Positions 17,257 through 25,640 of a DNA stretch of 32,404 nucleotides are shown here, piece after piece. Where the stretch lies: the NCBI GenBank assembly GCA_002898075.1, contig BDSV01000063.1:1-32404 (forward strand), given 5' to 3'. The notes under the pieces were generated by a model. It was not told where the DNA came from, searched no databases, and saw only the letters and a program-made list of their open reading frames with translations. The stretch's first letter is position 1. Every line of letters starts with the position of its first letter. Source of the stretch: a bacterium BMS3Abin03 (GTDB taxonomy: Bacteria > Bacteroidota > Ignavibacteria > Ignavibacteriales > Ignavibacteriaceae). The position numbers were made by a program, and so were the translations under genes.

Positions 17257-18741
17257 ATGAAATACAAAGGAATAATCAGTGCTGTAATTTTGATATTGAC
17301 TGGTATTTTACTCGGAGCTTTACTGGTATCAGGGTTTGGATTAGTAAGACCGGGTTATGCCGATATCAAGTTAGGGGCAGAAAATCCGCCGGTATCTTTA
17401 GATGCCGACGCATCATCATTTGGGCAGGCATTCATTGAAACCGCCGAAAAGGTCACACCGGCTATCGTTCAGATAGTTGTTGTTTCCGAAAGAGAAAATC
17501 CCCACGAAGAATTCTTCTTCTTCCCATTTAAAAATATGCCGAAAGAGCAAAAAGGTTCTGGAAGCGGAATTATAATTTCTGAAGACGGGTATATTGTAAC
17601 TAATAATCATGTCGTAAAGAACGCAACTAAAGTAACAGTCGGGCTTTCCGATAAAAGAAAATTTGATGCAACTGTTGTCGGTACCGATCCGCTTACCGAC
17701 CTGGCAGTAATAAAAATAGATGCTAAAAATCTACCCGTTGCTTATCTTGGTAACTCCGACGATCTGAAAGTCGGACAGTGGGTAATGGCAATAGGAAACC
17801 CGCTTTCACTTGCTTCAACTGTTACCGCGGGAATTGTAAGTGCAATAGGACGGGGACAATTGGGTTTAATCCGCGACAGCTACGGAGTGGAAAATTTTAT
17901 TCAAACAGATGCGGCAATAAACCCGGGTAACAGCGGCGGTGCTCTGGTCGATCTTTCGGGTGCTGTGGTTGGCGTTAACTCTGCAATTGCTTCTTCCGGA
18001 ACGGGCACTTATATCGGGTATGGATTTGCCATACCTATAAACTTGGCTAAAGCTGTTGCTAAAGATTTAATTGCCAACGGTAAGGTTAGCAGGGGTTATA
18101 TCGGAATTAACATTAGCGAAGTTGATGATGCTATTGCTAAATCACTTGGAATGGATAAGCCGAAAGGAATTATAATTCAGGGCATTCTTGAAAACAGCGC
18201 CGCTGAAAATGCCGGATTGCAGGAAGGTGATGTTATTCTAGAGGTTGACGGTCGTGAAGTTAATGCACCTAACCAGCTTCAAAGTTATGTTGCCGCACAA
18301 ACAGCCGGTACAACCATTACGCTTAAAATATTTAGAGACGGAAACGTTATTGAGAAAAAGGTAACGCTTAAACCGAGGGATGATGAAGCGATAACTACTC
18401 CTACTTCAGATAAGGAAGAAAGTCCTAAAAAAGAGGAGAAAAGTATTACCACTGCAAGTTTTGATAACGTAGGGTTGACGGTTAAAAATTTAACTAAAAA
18501 GGAAAAAGAAAAATTTAACGTCGATCACGGTATTTTGATAATGGAAGTAAAACCATTTAGTGCAGCCGAAGATCAAAAATTGTTTGCAGGACTTATAATC
18601 TTAACAGCGGATAAAACTACAATTAATAATGTGGATGATTTCAGTAATATTATTGATAATAAAAAAGGTTCTGCTGTACTTCTGAAAGTAACGGACAATA
18701 AAGGCAATACGAGATTTGTAGGTCTCGATATTCCGGAATAA
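17257..18741 (+). CDS. degP: Do-family periplasmic serine protease (DegP/HtrA)
   Basis: A periplasmic quality-control protease and chaperone. The 494 residues begin with a hydrophobic signal or anchor ('AVILILTGILLGALLV'). The trypsin-like protease domain carries the full catalytic triad: H118 in 'VTNNHVV', D148 in 'DPLTDLAVI', S226 in 'NPGNSGGALV'. PDZ1 (about 280-372; 'SRGYIGINIS', 'AGLQEGDVILEVDGREV') is followed by a Lys/Glu/Thr-rich linker (about 373-397) and a shorter, diverged PDZ2 ('HGILIMEVKPFSAAED' onward). Two PDZ domains and the length fit DegP/DegQ. TGGAGGA (17245-17250) sits just before the ATG at 17257. A strong terminator follows 19 bases after the stop, so the gene ends its own transcription unit. 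Confidence 0.95.
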   Translation: MKYKGIISAVILILTGILLGALLVSGFGLVRPGYADIKLGAENPPVSLDADASSFGQAFIETAEKVTPAIVQIVVVSERENPHEEFFFFPFKNMPKEQKGSGSGIIISEDGYIVTNNHVVKNATKVTVGLSDKRKFDATVVGTDPLTDLAVIKIDAKNLPVAYLGNSDDLKVGQWVMAIGNPLSLASTVTAGIVSAIGRGQLGLIRDSYGVENFIQTDAAINPGNSGGALVDLSGAVVGVNSAIASSGTGTYIGYGFAIPINLAKAVAKDLIANGKVSRGYIGINISEVDDAIAKSLGMDKPKGIIIQGILENSAAENAGLQEGDVILEVDGREVNAPNQLQSYVAAQTAGTTITLKIFRDGNVIEKKVTLKPRDDEAITTPTSDKEESPKKEEKSITTASFDNVGLTVKNLTKKEKEKFNVDHGILIMEVKPFSAAEDQKLFAGLIILTADKTTINNVDDFSNIIDNKKGSAVLLKVTDNKGNTRFVGLDIPE

Positions 18742-18760
18742 AATTTAACCGACATTCTTT

Positions 18761-18792
18761 AAAAAAACGCCCGTATGTTCGGGCGTTTTTTT
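18761..18792 (+). terminator. Rho-independent terminator after degP
   Basis: A perfect 13-bp stem: AAAAAAACGCCCG (18761-18773) pairs with CGGGCGTTTTTTT (18780-18792) around a six-base TATGTT loop. The GC-rich core followed by seven Ts is a textbook intrinsic terminator. It insulates degP from aroC, whose start lies 32 bases further on; the A-run means it may also work in reverse. Confidence 0.95.
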
Positions 18793-18823
18793 ATATTTAG
18801 AATTAAACATTCATTATATTTTT

Positions 18824-20035
18824 ATGATAAGATTTTTAACTGCTGGCGAATCACATGGGGAAGCGCTAACCACCATAATTGATGGTTTTCCCTCCAATCT
18901 TTCAATCTCAAAGGATTATTTCGATCTCCATTTGAAAAGAAGACAGATGGGTTTCGGCAGGGGTGCGAGAATGAGGATCGAATCGGATGAAGTTGAAATC
19001 CTTTCAGGGCTGCGCGGCGGAAAAACTTTGGGCACACCCGTTTCCCTGCTGATAAGAAACAAAGACCGGGATAACTGGAAAGATGTGATGGACGCCGAAG
19101 CTTTACCGAGAAAAAGTGAAAAGGTTTCCGTTCCGCGTCCCGGGCATGCTGATTTAGTCGGTATATCGAAATATAATTTTAATGACATCCGGAATTCAAT
19201 AGAACGATCGAGCGCAAGGGAAACTGCGGCTCGTGTAGCTGCCTGCAGCTTAGCCAGAAAATTTTTGGAAGGGTTCGGAATATTCATCGGCAGTTTTGTT
19301 GAAAGTATCGGTGGAATTTACCCGCGAGAAAATTATTTTGATGAATTAATTAATAACCGGATCAAATCGAATTTTAACGCACTCTCAATTTTAAAGAAAG
19401 CAGATAAGAGTGCTGTTAGGGTTTTAAATGAAAATCACGAAAAAAGAATTGTAAGAAAAATTAAACAGACAATGAAGAAAGGGAATACGCTCGGCGGAAC
19501 TTTTGTAGTTGTTGCATCGGGTGTGCCTGTTGGTCTTGGAAGCTTTGTTCAATACGATAAACGAATTGATTCGGATATCGCTTCGGCAATAATGTCAATC
19601 AATGCAGTTAAAGCGGTAGAAATAGGGAACGGGTTTGCAAATTCTAAAAAGTACGGTTCGGAAGTACACGATGAAATTATTAAGAACGGTGAAAGTTTTT
19701 TCCGTACTACGAACCATGCCGGCGGTATTGAAGGCGGAATCACAAACGGGCTTCCGCTTGTAGTTCGGGCAGCAATGAAACCGATTGCGACTTTGATAAG
19801 CCCGATACATAGTGTAAATCTTTCAACTATGAAAAAAGTAGATGCGCGACATGAGAGAAGTGATTTTGTTGCGGTTCCCGCATGTGCAGTTATCGCTGAG
19901 AGCATGCTTGCCTGGGTAATAGCGAAACATTTTCTGCTTAAGTTCGGCGGTGACTCGATGGAAGAAACAACTGATAACTTCAACAACTATAAAAAGAAAT
20001 TATTCAAACGAATAAAGAAAAATTTTAGCAAGTGA
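18824..20035 (+). CDS. aroC: chorismate synthase
   Basis: Catalyses the last step of the shikimate pathway, conversion of EPSP to chorismate with reduced FMN as cofactor. The 403-residue protein shows the family signatures in order: 'GESHGEALTTIIDGFP' at the N-terminus, 'RRQMGFGRGARMRIESD', 'SVPRPGHADLVGISKY', 'ERSSARETAARVAACSLA' and, towards the end, 'NHAGGIEGGITNGLP' and 'RHERSDFVAVPA'. The length is slightly above average because of a basic C-terminal tail rich in Lys. No Shine-Dalgarno site is visible before the ATG, but the family-typical MIRFLTAGESHG start fixes it. The metallo-hydrolase gene follows after four bases. No other aro gene is nearby. Confidence 0.96.
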   Translation: MIRFLTAGESHGEALTTIIDGFPSNLSISKDYFDLHLKRRQMGFGRGARMRIESDEVEILSGLRGGKTLGTPVSLLIRNKDRDNWKDVMDAEALPRKSEKVSVPRPGHADLVGISKYNFNDIRNSIERSSARETAARVAACSLARKFLEGFGIFIGSFVESIGGIYPRENYFDELINNRIKSNFNALSILKKADKSAVRVLNENHEKRIVRKIKQTMKKGNTLGGTFVVVASGVPVGLGSFVQYDKRIDSDIASAIMSINAVKAVEIGNGFANSKKYGSEVHDEIIKNGESFFRTTNHAGGIEGGITNGLPLVVRAAMKPIATLISPIHSVNLSTMKKVDARHERSDFVAVPACAVIAESMLAWVIAKHFLLKFGGDSMEETTDNFNNYKKKLFKRIKKNFSK

Positions 20036-20039
20036 TTCA

Positions 20040-20681
20040 ATGATCAAAATTAAGAAGTTTACTTTTAATCCTTTTGATGAGAACACATATCTTTTATGGG
20101 ATGAAGATACGAAAGAAGGATTTGTAATAGACCCGGGATTGTTCGACCGGGCCGAAGAGAACGAATTCGATAATTTTGTAAAAGATAATTCAATTAACCT
20201 TACAACAATTCTTAATACTCATTGCCATATCGATCACATTCTCGGGTGCAATTATATTAAAGAGAAATACTCAACTGTTTTCTATGTGCCGGGAAAAGAT
20301 CTTCCCTTAATTGAATTTGCAAAAGCACAGGCAGGAATGTTCAATCTTGAAATTGACGGAGTGCCCAAGCCGGATAAGTTGTTCGTAGATGACACTTTTA
20401 TTAAAATTGGCGGTACTGATGTTATTATTCTATCCACTCCCGGTCATAGCCCCGGCGAAGTATGTTTTTATTTTGAAGATGAAAAGTTTTGTATAACAGG
20501 TGATGTGTTATTCAAAGAAGGTATCGGCAGAACGGATTTATGGGGTGCCGATCATAATACATTAATTTCATCAATTAAAAATAATTTATTTACTCTGCCG
20601 GATGATGTTGTTATTTATCCCGGGCATGGCGATAAGAGTACAATCGGCTATGAAAAAACTCATAATCCTTTTTTAGAATAA
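20040..20681 (+). CDS. metallo-beta-lactamase-fold hydrolase (glyoxalase II-like)
   Basis: A 213-residue cytoplasmic metal-dependent hydrolase of the glyoxalase II/YcbL group. Metal ligands are clear: 'THCHIDH' (H61, H63, D65, H66), 'TPGHSPGE' with the next histidine, 'ITGDVLFKEGIGRTDL' with the bridging aspartate, and 'YPGHGDKSTIGYE' with the last histidine. It is shorter than true glyoxalase II, which carries an extra C-terminal helical glutathione-binding domain, so hydrolysis of glutathione thioesters is uncertain; persulfide dioxygenase or other thioester hydrolase roles are alternatives. It starts four bases after the aroC stop, which suggests one transcript, although no functional link is known. 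Confidence 0.92.
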   Translation: MIKIKKFTFNPFDENTYLLWDEDTKEGFVIDPGLFDRAEENEFDNFVKDNSINLTTILNTHCHIDHILGCNYIKEKYSTVFYVPGKDLPLIEFAKAQAGMFNLEIDGVPKPDKLFVDDTFIKIGGTDVIILSTPGHSPGEVCFYFEDEKFCITGDVLFKEGIGRTDLWGADHNTLISSIKNNLFTLPDDVVIYPGHGDKSTIGYEKTHNPFLE

Positions 20682-20771
20682 TTTATAAAGAGAATTATTA
20701 ATGATTATTAAAGTTAAACCAGCTTTTTTATTTTTATATAACAAATTAAAATATACCGGAGGTTCCGGAAG

Positions 20772-22316
20772 ATGAAAGAGAAAATAAGTCAACTCGAAAA
20801 ATTAAGAGAACAGGCAAAGCTTGGCGGCGGTAAGGCGAGAATAAAAAGCCAGCACGATAAAGGTAAGCTAACCGCACGGGAAAGAGTTGAACTCCTTGTG
20901 GACGAGGGCAGCTTTGAAGAAATTGATATGTTCGTAAAGCATCGTTTAAAGGATTTCGGGCTTGAAAAGCAGCGGTATCCGGGAGACGGCGTGGTTACCG
21001 GTTTCGCAAAAATTGACGGAAGACCGGTTGCGCTGTTCAGCCAGGACTTTACGGTTTTCGGCGGATCGCTTTCCGAAACTCATGCTGAGAAGATTGTTAA
21101 GATCATGAAAATGGCTATGAAAACGGGAATACCTGTCATCGGGTTGAATGATTCCGGCGGTGCAAGAATTCAGGAGGGAGTTGTTAGTTTGGGCGGGTAT
21201 GCAGATATATTTTTGCTTAACACGCTTGCTTCCGGTGTGGTGCCGCAAATATCTGTTGTGCTCGGTCCTTGTGCTGGCGGTGCTGTTTACTCTCCGGCTA
21301 TTACCGATTTTGTATTTATGACAAAAAATACAAGTTATATGTTCGTTACGGGTCCTAATGTTGTTAAAACTGTAACTCACGAAGATGTAAGCTTTGAAGA
21401 CCTTGGCGGCGCTGAAACACACGCTGCTAAAAGCGGAGTTGCACATTTTATTTTTAATAGTGAAGTAGAAACTCTCTTAAATGTTCGTAAGCTTTTTAGC
21501 TACCTTCCGCTTAATTATAGAGACAAAGCACCGGAGAAAGAATTTGACGATAGTTCTGTTCAGCCGGAACCTAAACTCGATGATATTGTTCCTGATAATC
21601 CGAACAAACCTTACGATATGAAAGATGTAATTCATCTTTTAACTGACGGCGGTGATTTTTTTGAAGTGCATAAGAACTATGCCGAAAACATAATTGTAGG
21701 TTTTGCCAGGATGGGAGGCGCCTCGATAGGGATAATTGCAAATCAGCCGGCAGTACTTGCCGGTGTGCTCGATATAAATTCTTCCGTGAAAGCTGCACGC
21801 TTTGTAAGATTTTGTGATGCTTTCGGAATCCCGATGCTGGTATTGGAAGATGTCCCTGGATTTTTACCGGGAACAGAACAGGAATGGAATGGAATTATTC
21901 GTCACGGTGCTAAACTACTTTTTGCTTTCAGCGAGGCAACCGTACCCAAGGTTACCGTTATTACACGGAAAGCTTACGGCGGCGCTTATGATGTTATGAA
22001 TTCAAAACATATCAGGGGAGACTTTAACTATGCCTGGCCTTCCGCAGAAATTGCCGTTATGGGTCCGAAAGGTGCGGTGGAAATAATTTTCAAAAAGGAA
22101 ATTGCAAACTCAAAAAATCCTGAAAAGGAAATTGAGAAAAAACTTGCTGAATATAGAGATAAATTTGCCAATCCCTACATTACTGCTGAAAGAGGATTTA
22201 TTGATGATGTGATTGTACCGCGAAATACAAGATTAAAATTAATTAATGCCTTTAATACGCTTCGCACGAAAGTTGATACTAATCCCAGGAAAAAACATGG
22301 GAATATTCCACTATAA
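20772..22316 (+). CDS. acyl-CoA carboxylase beta subunit (propionyl-/methylmalonyl-CoA carboxyltransferase)
   Basis: This subunit transfers CO2 between biotin and an acyl-CoA. The 514-residue protein has both carboxyltransferase halves. The N half contains '[19 protein letters not shown]', '[18 protein letters not shown]' and '[16 protein letters not shown]'. The C half contains '[20 protein letters not shown]' and '[15 protein letters not shown]'. This is the PccB/MmdA type, acting on propionyl-CoA or methylmalonyl-CoA, in methylmalonyl-CoA decarboxylase or in propionyl-CoA carboxylase. The biotin carboxylase, biotin carrier or sodium-pump partners are not in this window, so direction and coupling cannot be told. 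GGAGG (20758-20762) supports the ATG at 20772. The 90-base gap from the preceding gene may hold its own promoter. Confidence 0.93.
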   Translation: MKEKISQLEKLREQAKLGGGKARIKSQHDKGKLTARERVELLVDEGSFEEIDMFVKHRLKDFGLEKQRYPGDGVVTGFAKIDGRPVALFSQDFTVFGGSLSETHAEKIVKIMKMAMKTGIPVIGLNDSGGARIQEGVVSLGGYADIFLLNTLASGVVPQISVVLGPCAGGAVYSPAITDFVFMTKNTSYMFVTGPNVVKTVTHEDVSFEDLGGAETHAAKSGVAHFIFNSEVETLLNVRKLFSYLPLNYRDKAPEKEFDDSSVQPEPKLDDIVPDNPNKPYDMKDVIHLLTDGGDFFEVHKNYAENIIVGFARMGGASIGIIANQPAVLAGVLDINSSVKAARFVRFCDAFGIPMLVLEDVPGFLPGTEQEWNGIIRHGAKLLFAFSEATVPKVTVITRKAYGGAYDVMNSKHIRGDFNYAWPSAEIAVMGPKGAVEIIFKKEIANSKNPEKEIEKKLAEYRDKFANPYITAERGFIDDVIVPRNTRLKLINAFNTLRTKVDTNPRKKHGNIPL

Positions 22317-22429
22317 TATTTTTATAACTATTTGGAAAACAATAAGTTACGGCAATCATTTAATTATTTGCTTGATTTAACAAATTGTATCTCTTAAATT
22401 AACGGGTATATTTTCTATTTGGAGAACAC

Positions 22430-25417
22430 ATGAACAGAATTCAGACAAAATTATTCATTTTTATCGCCATTACTGCGCTTCTTTATTCTTGCAGCAGCAA
22501 TAAAGAAATAACAGAATCTGAAGATATACATAATACAACAGCCACTATCGAATATCAGAAAAACAACATTGTTTCCGAAATGCTCGAGCAGGCAAGACAG
22601 AATTACCTGACCGCACTCGCAAAGCAAAAAGAAAATAATGTAACCGGAACAGTTGAGAATTACGAATCGGCGCTGAGGATAATAAATAATTTAAGCTATT
22701 ACCCCGGGATAGATGAAAATGATTCTTACGTTGAGCTTGAGAATTCTATAATCGAAGATTACAAAGCATTTATCGATGGGTTGGGTGAGCTGCCCGAAGG
22801 TGTTTCATTTGCTGCCTATGAAGAATGGACGAAAGAATCCGTTCCCGAACTGGAACTTGCTGCGGATATAGAAGATGGTCATGTTGTTGAAATTATACCT
22901 GCCGATATTCCCCTCGAAGTAAATTCCTATGTTGAAAAGTGGATCGATTACTATACCGGAAGAGGAAGTGCCGTAATGTCTTTGTGGCTTTCGAGGTCGG
23001 GCAAATACTTTCCGATGATGAAAAGAATTTTTAAGCAGGAAGGTTTACCGGAGCAATTAATATATCTTAGTATGATGGAAAGCGGTTTGAATCCGAAAGC
23101 TCATTCGTGGGCAAGCGCCGTGGGTCTATGGCAGTTTATTAAGTCCACGGGAAAAATATACGGATTAGAAACAAATTTTTATTTTGATGAAAGAAGAGAC
23201 CCCTATAAATCGACTATTGCAGCGGCTAAACATTTGAAAGATCTTTATGCTTCGCTGGGCGATTGGTATTTGGTGCTTGCAGCTTACAATGCCGGCGAGG
23301 GAAGAATTCGAAGAGCCATGCGGAAATCGGGTAGTGAAGATTTTTGGAAGCTGAGAAGATACCTGCCTCGGCAGACCAGGAACTACGTTCCGCAATATAT
23401 TGCTACCTGTTTGATCGCTATGGACTCCGAAGCTTATGGTTTTTCGGAAATCGAACCAGATGACCCGTACGAATTTGAAATTTACCACGTCAACGGGGCA
23501 ATTGACATGGGATTTCTTTCTACGAGTGCAAATACCGATCTTGAAACTTTACGTGATATGAATCCCGAGCTTACCCAGCTAAGTACTCCTCCGGAATATG
23601 AGGGTGGTTATCCTCTTAAAATTCCAAAAGGATCGATCGATGTTTTTACCGAGCGGCTTAAGAATATACCGGAATATGCAAAAAGAACTTATCTTGTTCA
23701 TAAAGTTCGTAAAGGCGAAAATCTAAGCCGGATTGCTAAAAAATATGGTGTAACTATTTATGATCTTGCCGATGCAAACAACATTACCACCAAATCGAAA
23801 TTATATTCAGGGATTAAATTAAAAATACCCGTATTGGTAAATCCCCAGAAAAATGATTTTGCCGGGAATACAGATATTCAGGTTGCACTCGAAAATGGTA
23901 AAAATGAATCTGAAAATGAAAACTATGTATCTCCGTATTCCAGGCTGAACGGAAATGGCGAAGTGAAGGAAGAAACAAAAACATCCGGTGAAATCGAATT
24001 AGCAGTTGAAGAAAAAACAATCGATAAATCAGATACGCCGGAAGAACCTTCCCTAACCGAATCTGTAATTCCGGATAGCTATGTACCGGTTGATTACACT
24101 GTTAAAAAAGATGATAGTCTTTTGGGAATAGCCGACAGGTTTAATACCCGTGTAAGTGATATAAGAAACTGGAATAACATTCCTTATACAACCACAATTA
24201 GAGTAGGGCAGAAACTTAGTATCTATGTTCCCGGGGATAACAAAGATTACTATGCAAGTCTCGATAAAAGCACTAAGATAGAAGAGAAAGAACACATCGA
24301 AAGTTCACTTACTTACCACAGGATAAGAAGAGGCGAAAGTTTAGGACTTATTGCCGAACGTTACGGTGTAAGGATAAGCCAGTTAAGAAAATGGAATCGT
24401 TTAAGAGGCAACAAAATTATTGCGGGGAAGAAATTAAAAATATATACCGACGGTTCAAAGATTTCTACAACAAACCGGGTAACCACAAATAAAGTATATA
24501 AAAATTCCAAAGCAAATATTTATCGTTACAAAGTAAGGAAAGGTGATACAATCGGGGAAATATCGGAACAGTTTGGTGTTTCTACCAGGGATATTAGAAG
24601 ATGGAACGGGCTGAAGAGTAATAAAATTATTACCGGCAAGACGCTAATAATATTCACAAATGATCCTTACTACACATCAACGGAAAATAATACTTCAAAA
24701 ACTCCGACAGATAAGAACGTAAATTATTATAAAATTAAAACCGGTGATACAATCGGAGATATTGCAGAACTTTATCATGTACGGGCTTCCGATATAAGAA
24801 AGTGGAACGGTATTTCAGGCAATAAAATTATTGCAGGGAAAACCTTAAAGATATACTCCAACTTCGAACCGGGAAATTATACCAATACTCAAACTACTAC
24901 AAAGAAGAAAACTACTAATACAAAAAAGAAGGAAACTTTATATACTATCAAAAAGGGTGATACGATTGGTGAAATTGCCGAGCAGTTTCATGTTTCGTCT
25001 CATCAAATTAGACAATGGAACGGCTTGAGCGGTAATAAGATTGTTGTTGGGCAAAAGTTAAAGATATATCCAGGGGGAAATACAAAGAAAACTAAAACTA
25101 ATAAATCCGGGCAGTATGTTTATCATACAATAAAAAAGGGGGAAACTATCAGCCAGATAGCCGGGCAGTATAAAGTTTCGGTAACAAGTCTTAAGAAATG
25201 GAACGGGTTGAACAGCAATAAAATTATTGCGGGTGATAAACTTAAGATTAAAAAAGGGAACCCCTATTCCGGATCGGATGAATACCACGTTGTAAGCAGC
25301 GGTGAATCTTTATATTCAATTGCTAAAAAATATAATACAACTATTCAAAAAATCAAATCTTTGAATAATCTGTCGGGTAGTACAATAAAACCGGGGCAGA
25401 AATTAAAAATTAGTTGA
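22430..25417 (+). CDS. lytic transglycosylase lipoprotein with eight LysM domains (MltD-like)
   Basis: Cleaves peptidoglycan glycan strands with formation of anhydro-muropeptides. The 995-residue protein starts with a lipoprotein signal ending in 'LLYSC' (C21). A helical region leads to a family 1 SLT domain at about 190-310: '[20 protein letters not shown]' with catalytic E217, '[15 protein letters not shown]', '[17 protein letters not shown]' and '[15 protein letters not shown]'. Eight LysM peptidoglycan-binding domains begin near residues 420, 555, 628, 697, 765, 836, 897 and 951. Ser/Thr/Lys-rich linkers separate most of them, and a longer acidic linker separates the first two. Repeats 3-7 are very similar to each other ('RKWNG...NKIIAGKxLKI'). 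E. coli MltD has two LysM domains, so eight is unusually many. The riboswitch promoter overlaps its 3' end. Confidence 0.95.
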   Translation: MNRIQTKLFIFIAITALLYSCSSNKEITESEDIHNTTATIEYQKNNIVSEMLEQARQNYLTALAKQKENNVTGTVENYESALRIINNLSYYPGIDENDSYVELENSIIEDYKAFIDGLGELPEGVSFAAYEEWTKESVPELELAADIEDGHVVEIIPADIPLEVNSYVEKWIDYYTGRGSAVMSLWLSRSGKYFPMMKRIFKQEGLPEQLIYLSMMESGLNPKAHSWASAVGLWQFIKSTGKIYGLETNFYFDERRDPYKSTIAAAKHLKDLYASLGDWYLVLAAYNAGEGRIRRAMRKSGSEDFWKLRRYLPRQTRNYVPQYIATCLIAMDSEAYGFSEIEPDDPYEFEIYHVNGAIDMGFLSTSANTDLETLRDMNPELTQLSTPPEYEGGYPLKIPKGSIDVFTERLKNIPEYAKRTYLVHKVRKGENLSRIAKKYGVTIYDLADANNITTKSKLYSGIKLKIPVLVNPQKNDFAGNTDIQVALENGKNESENENYVSPYSRLNGNGEVKEETKTSGEIELAVEEKTIDKSDTPEEPSLTESVIPDSYVPVDYTVKKDDSLLGIADRFNTRVSDIRNWNNIPYTTTIRVGQKLSIYVPGDNKDYYASLDKSTKIEEKEHIESSLTYHRIRRGESLGLIAERYGVRISQLRKWNRLRGNKIIAGKKLKIYTDGSKISTTNRVTTNKVYKNSKANIYRYKVRKGDTIGEISEQFGVSTRDIRRWNGLKSNKIITGKTLIIFTNDPYYTSTENNTSKTPTDKNVNYYKIKTGDTIGDIAELYHVRASDIRKWNGISGNKIIAGKTLKIYSNFEPGNYTNTQTTTKKKTTNTKKKETLYTIKKGDTIGEIAEQFHVSSHQIRQWNGLSGNKIVVGQKLKIYPGGNTKKTKTNKSGQYVYHTIKKGETISQIAGQYKVSVTSLKKWNGLNSNKIIAGDKLKIKKGNPYSGSDEYHVVSSGESLYSIAKKYNTTIQKIKSLNNLSGSTIKPGQKLKIS

Positions 25418-25444
25418 CAGTTCTCACAAATCGTTCTAATTTTG
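25414..25444 (+). promoter_or_regulatory. promoter of the TPP-riboswitch operon
   Basis: TTGACA (25414-25419) and TAATTTTG (25437-25444) are spaced by 17 bases. This fits both a sigma-70-like promoter (TTGACA-17-TAATTT) and the Bacteroidota form (TTG about 20 bases before TAnnTTTG). The -35-like box overlaps the stop codon of the LysM gene. Transcription would begin near 25451, about 20 bases before the aptamer. Confidence 0.6.
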
Positions 25445-25469
25445 TAATATAAAAATAAATTTTATCTGA

Positions 25470-25557
25470 GCCGTTAGGGGTGTTATTCCTAGCCGGGATG
25501 ACTGAGATAATACCCTAATAACCTGATCTGGATAATGCCAGCGTAGGGAAACGGGCT
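25470..25557 (+). promoter_or_regulatory. TPP (THI-box) riboswitch aptamer
   Basis: The conserved core is nearly complete: GGGGTG (25477-25482), CTGAGA (25502-25507), ACCC (25512-25515), ACCTGATCTGGATAAT (25521-25536), GCCAGCGTAGGGAA (25537-25550). P1 is CCGTT (25471-25475) pairing with AACGG (25550-25554). P5 is CTGG (25528-25531) with CCAG (25538-25541). P4 includes CCT (25522-25524) with AGG (25545-25547). A short P3-type hairpin ATTCC/GGGAT surrounds TAGCC. The aptamer binds thiamine pyrophosphate and sits about 90 bases upstream of the TonB receptor. Confidence 0.97.
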
Positions 25558-25584
25558 AAAAGAATGATTAAGTTTTTAGCCGTT
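25550..25584 (+). other. antiterminator helix of the TPP riboswitch
   Basis: AACGGGCTAAAA (25550-25561) can pair with TTTTAGCCGTT (25574-25584) with one bulged G. This uses both the 3' strand of aptamer P1 and the 5' strand of the terminator, so it excludes each of them. It is the ON structure when thiamine pyrophosphate is low. Confidence 0.75.
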
Positions 25585-25624
25585 TCTCCGAAGTAGTCCT
25601 TCGGACGTCAACGGCTTTTTTTTT
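25578..25624 (+). terminator. riboswitch-controlled intrinsic terminator
   Basis: AGCCGTT (25578-25584) pairs with AACGGCT (25610-25616). Stacked above it, TCCGAAG (25587-25593) pairs with CTTCGGA (25599-25605). A run of nine Ts ends at 25624. The hairpin forms when ligand-bound aptamer keeps its own P1 closed. It ends 16 bases before the TonB receptor start codon. Confidence 0.92.
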
Positions 25625-25640
25625 AGTTATGAGGTGTGCT

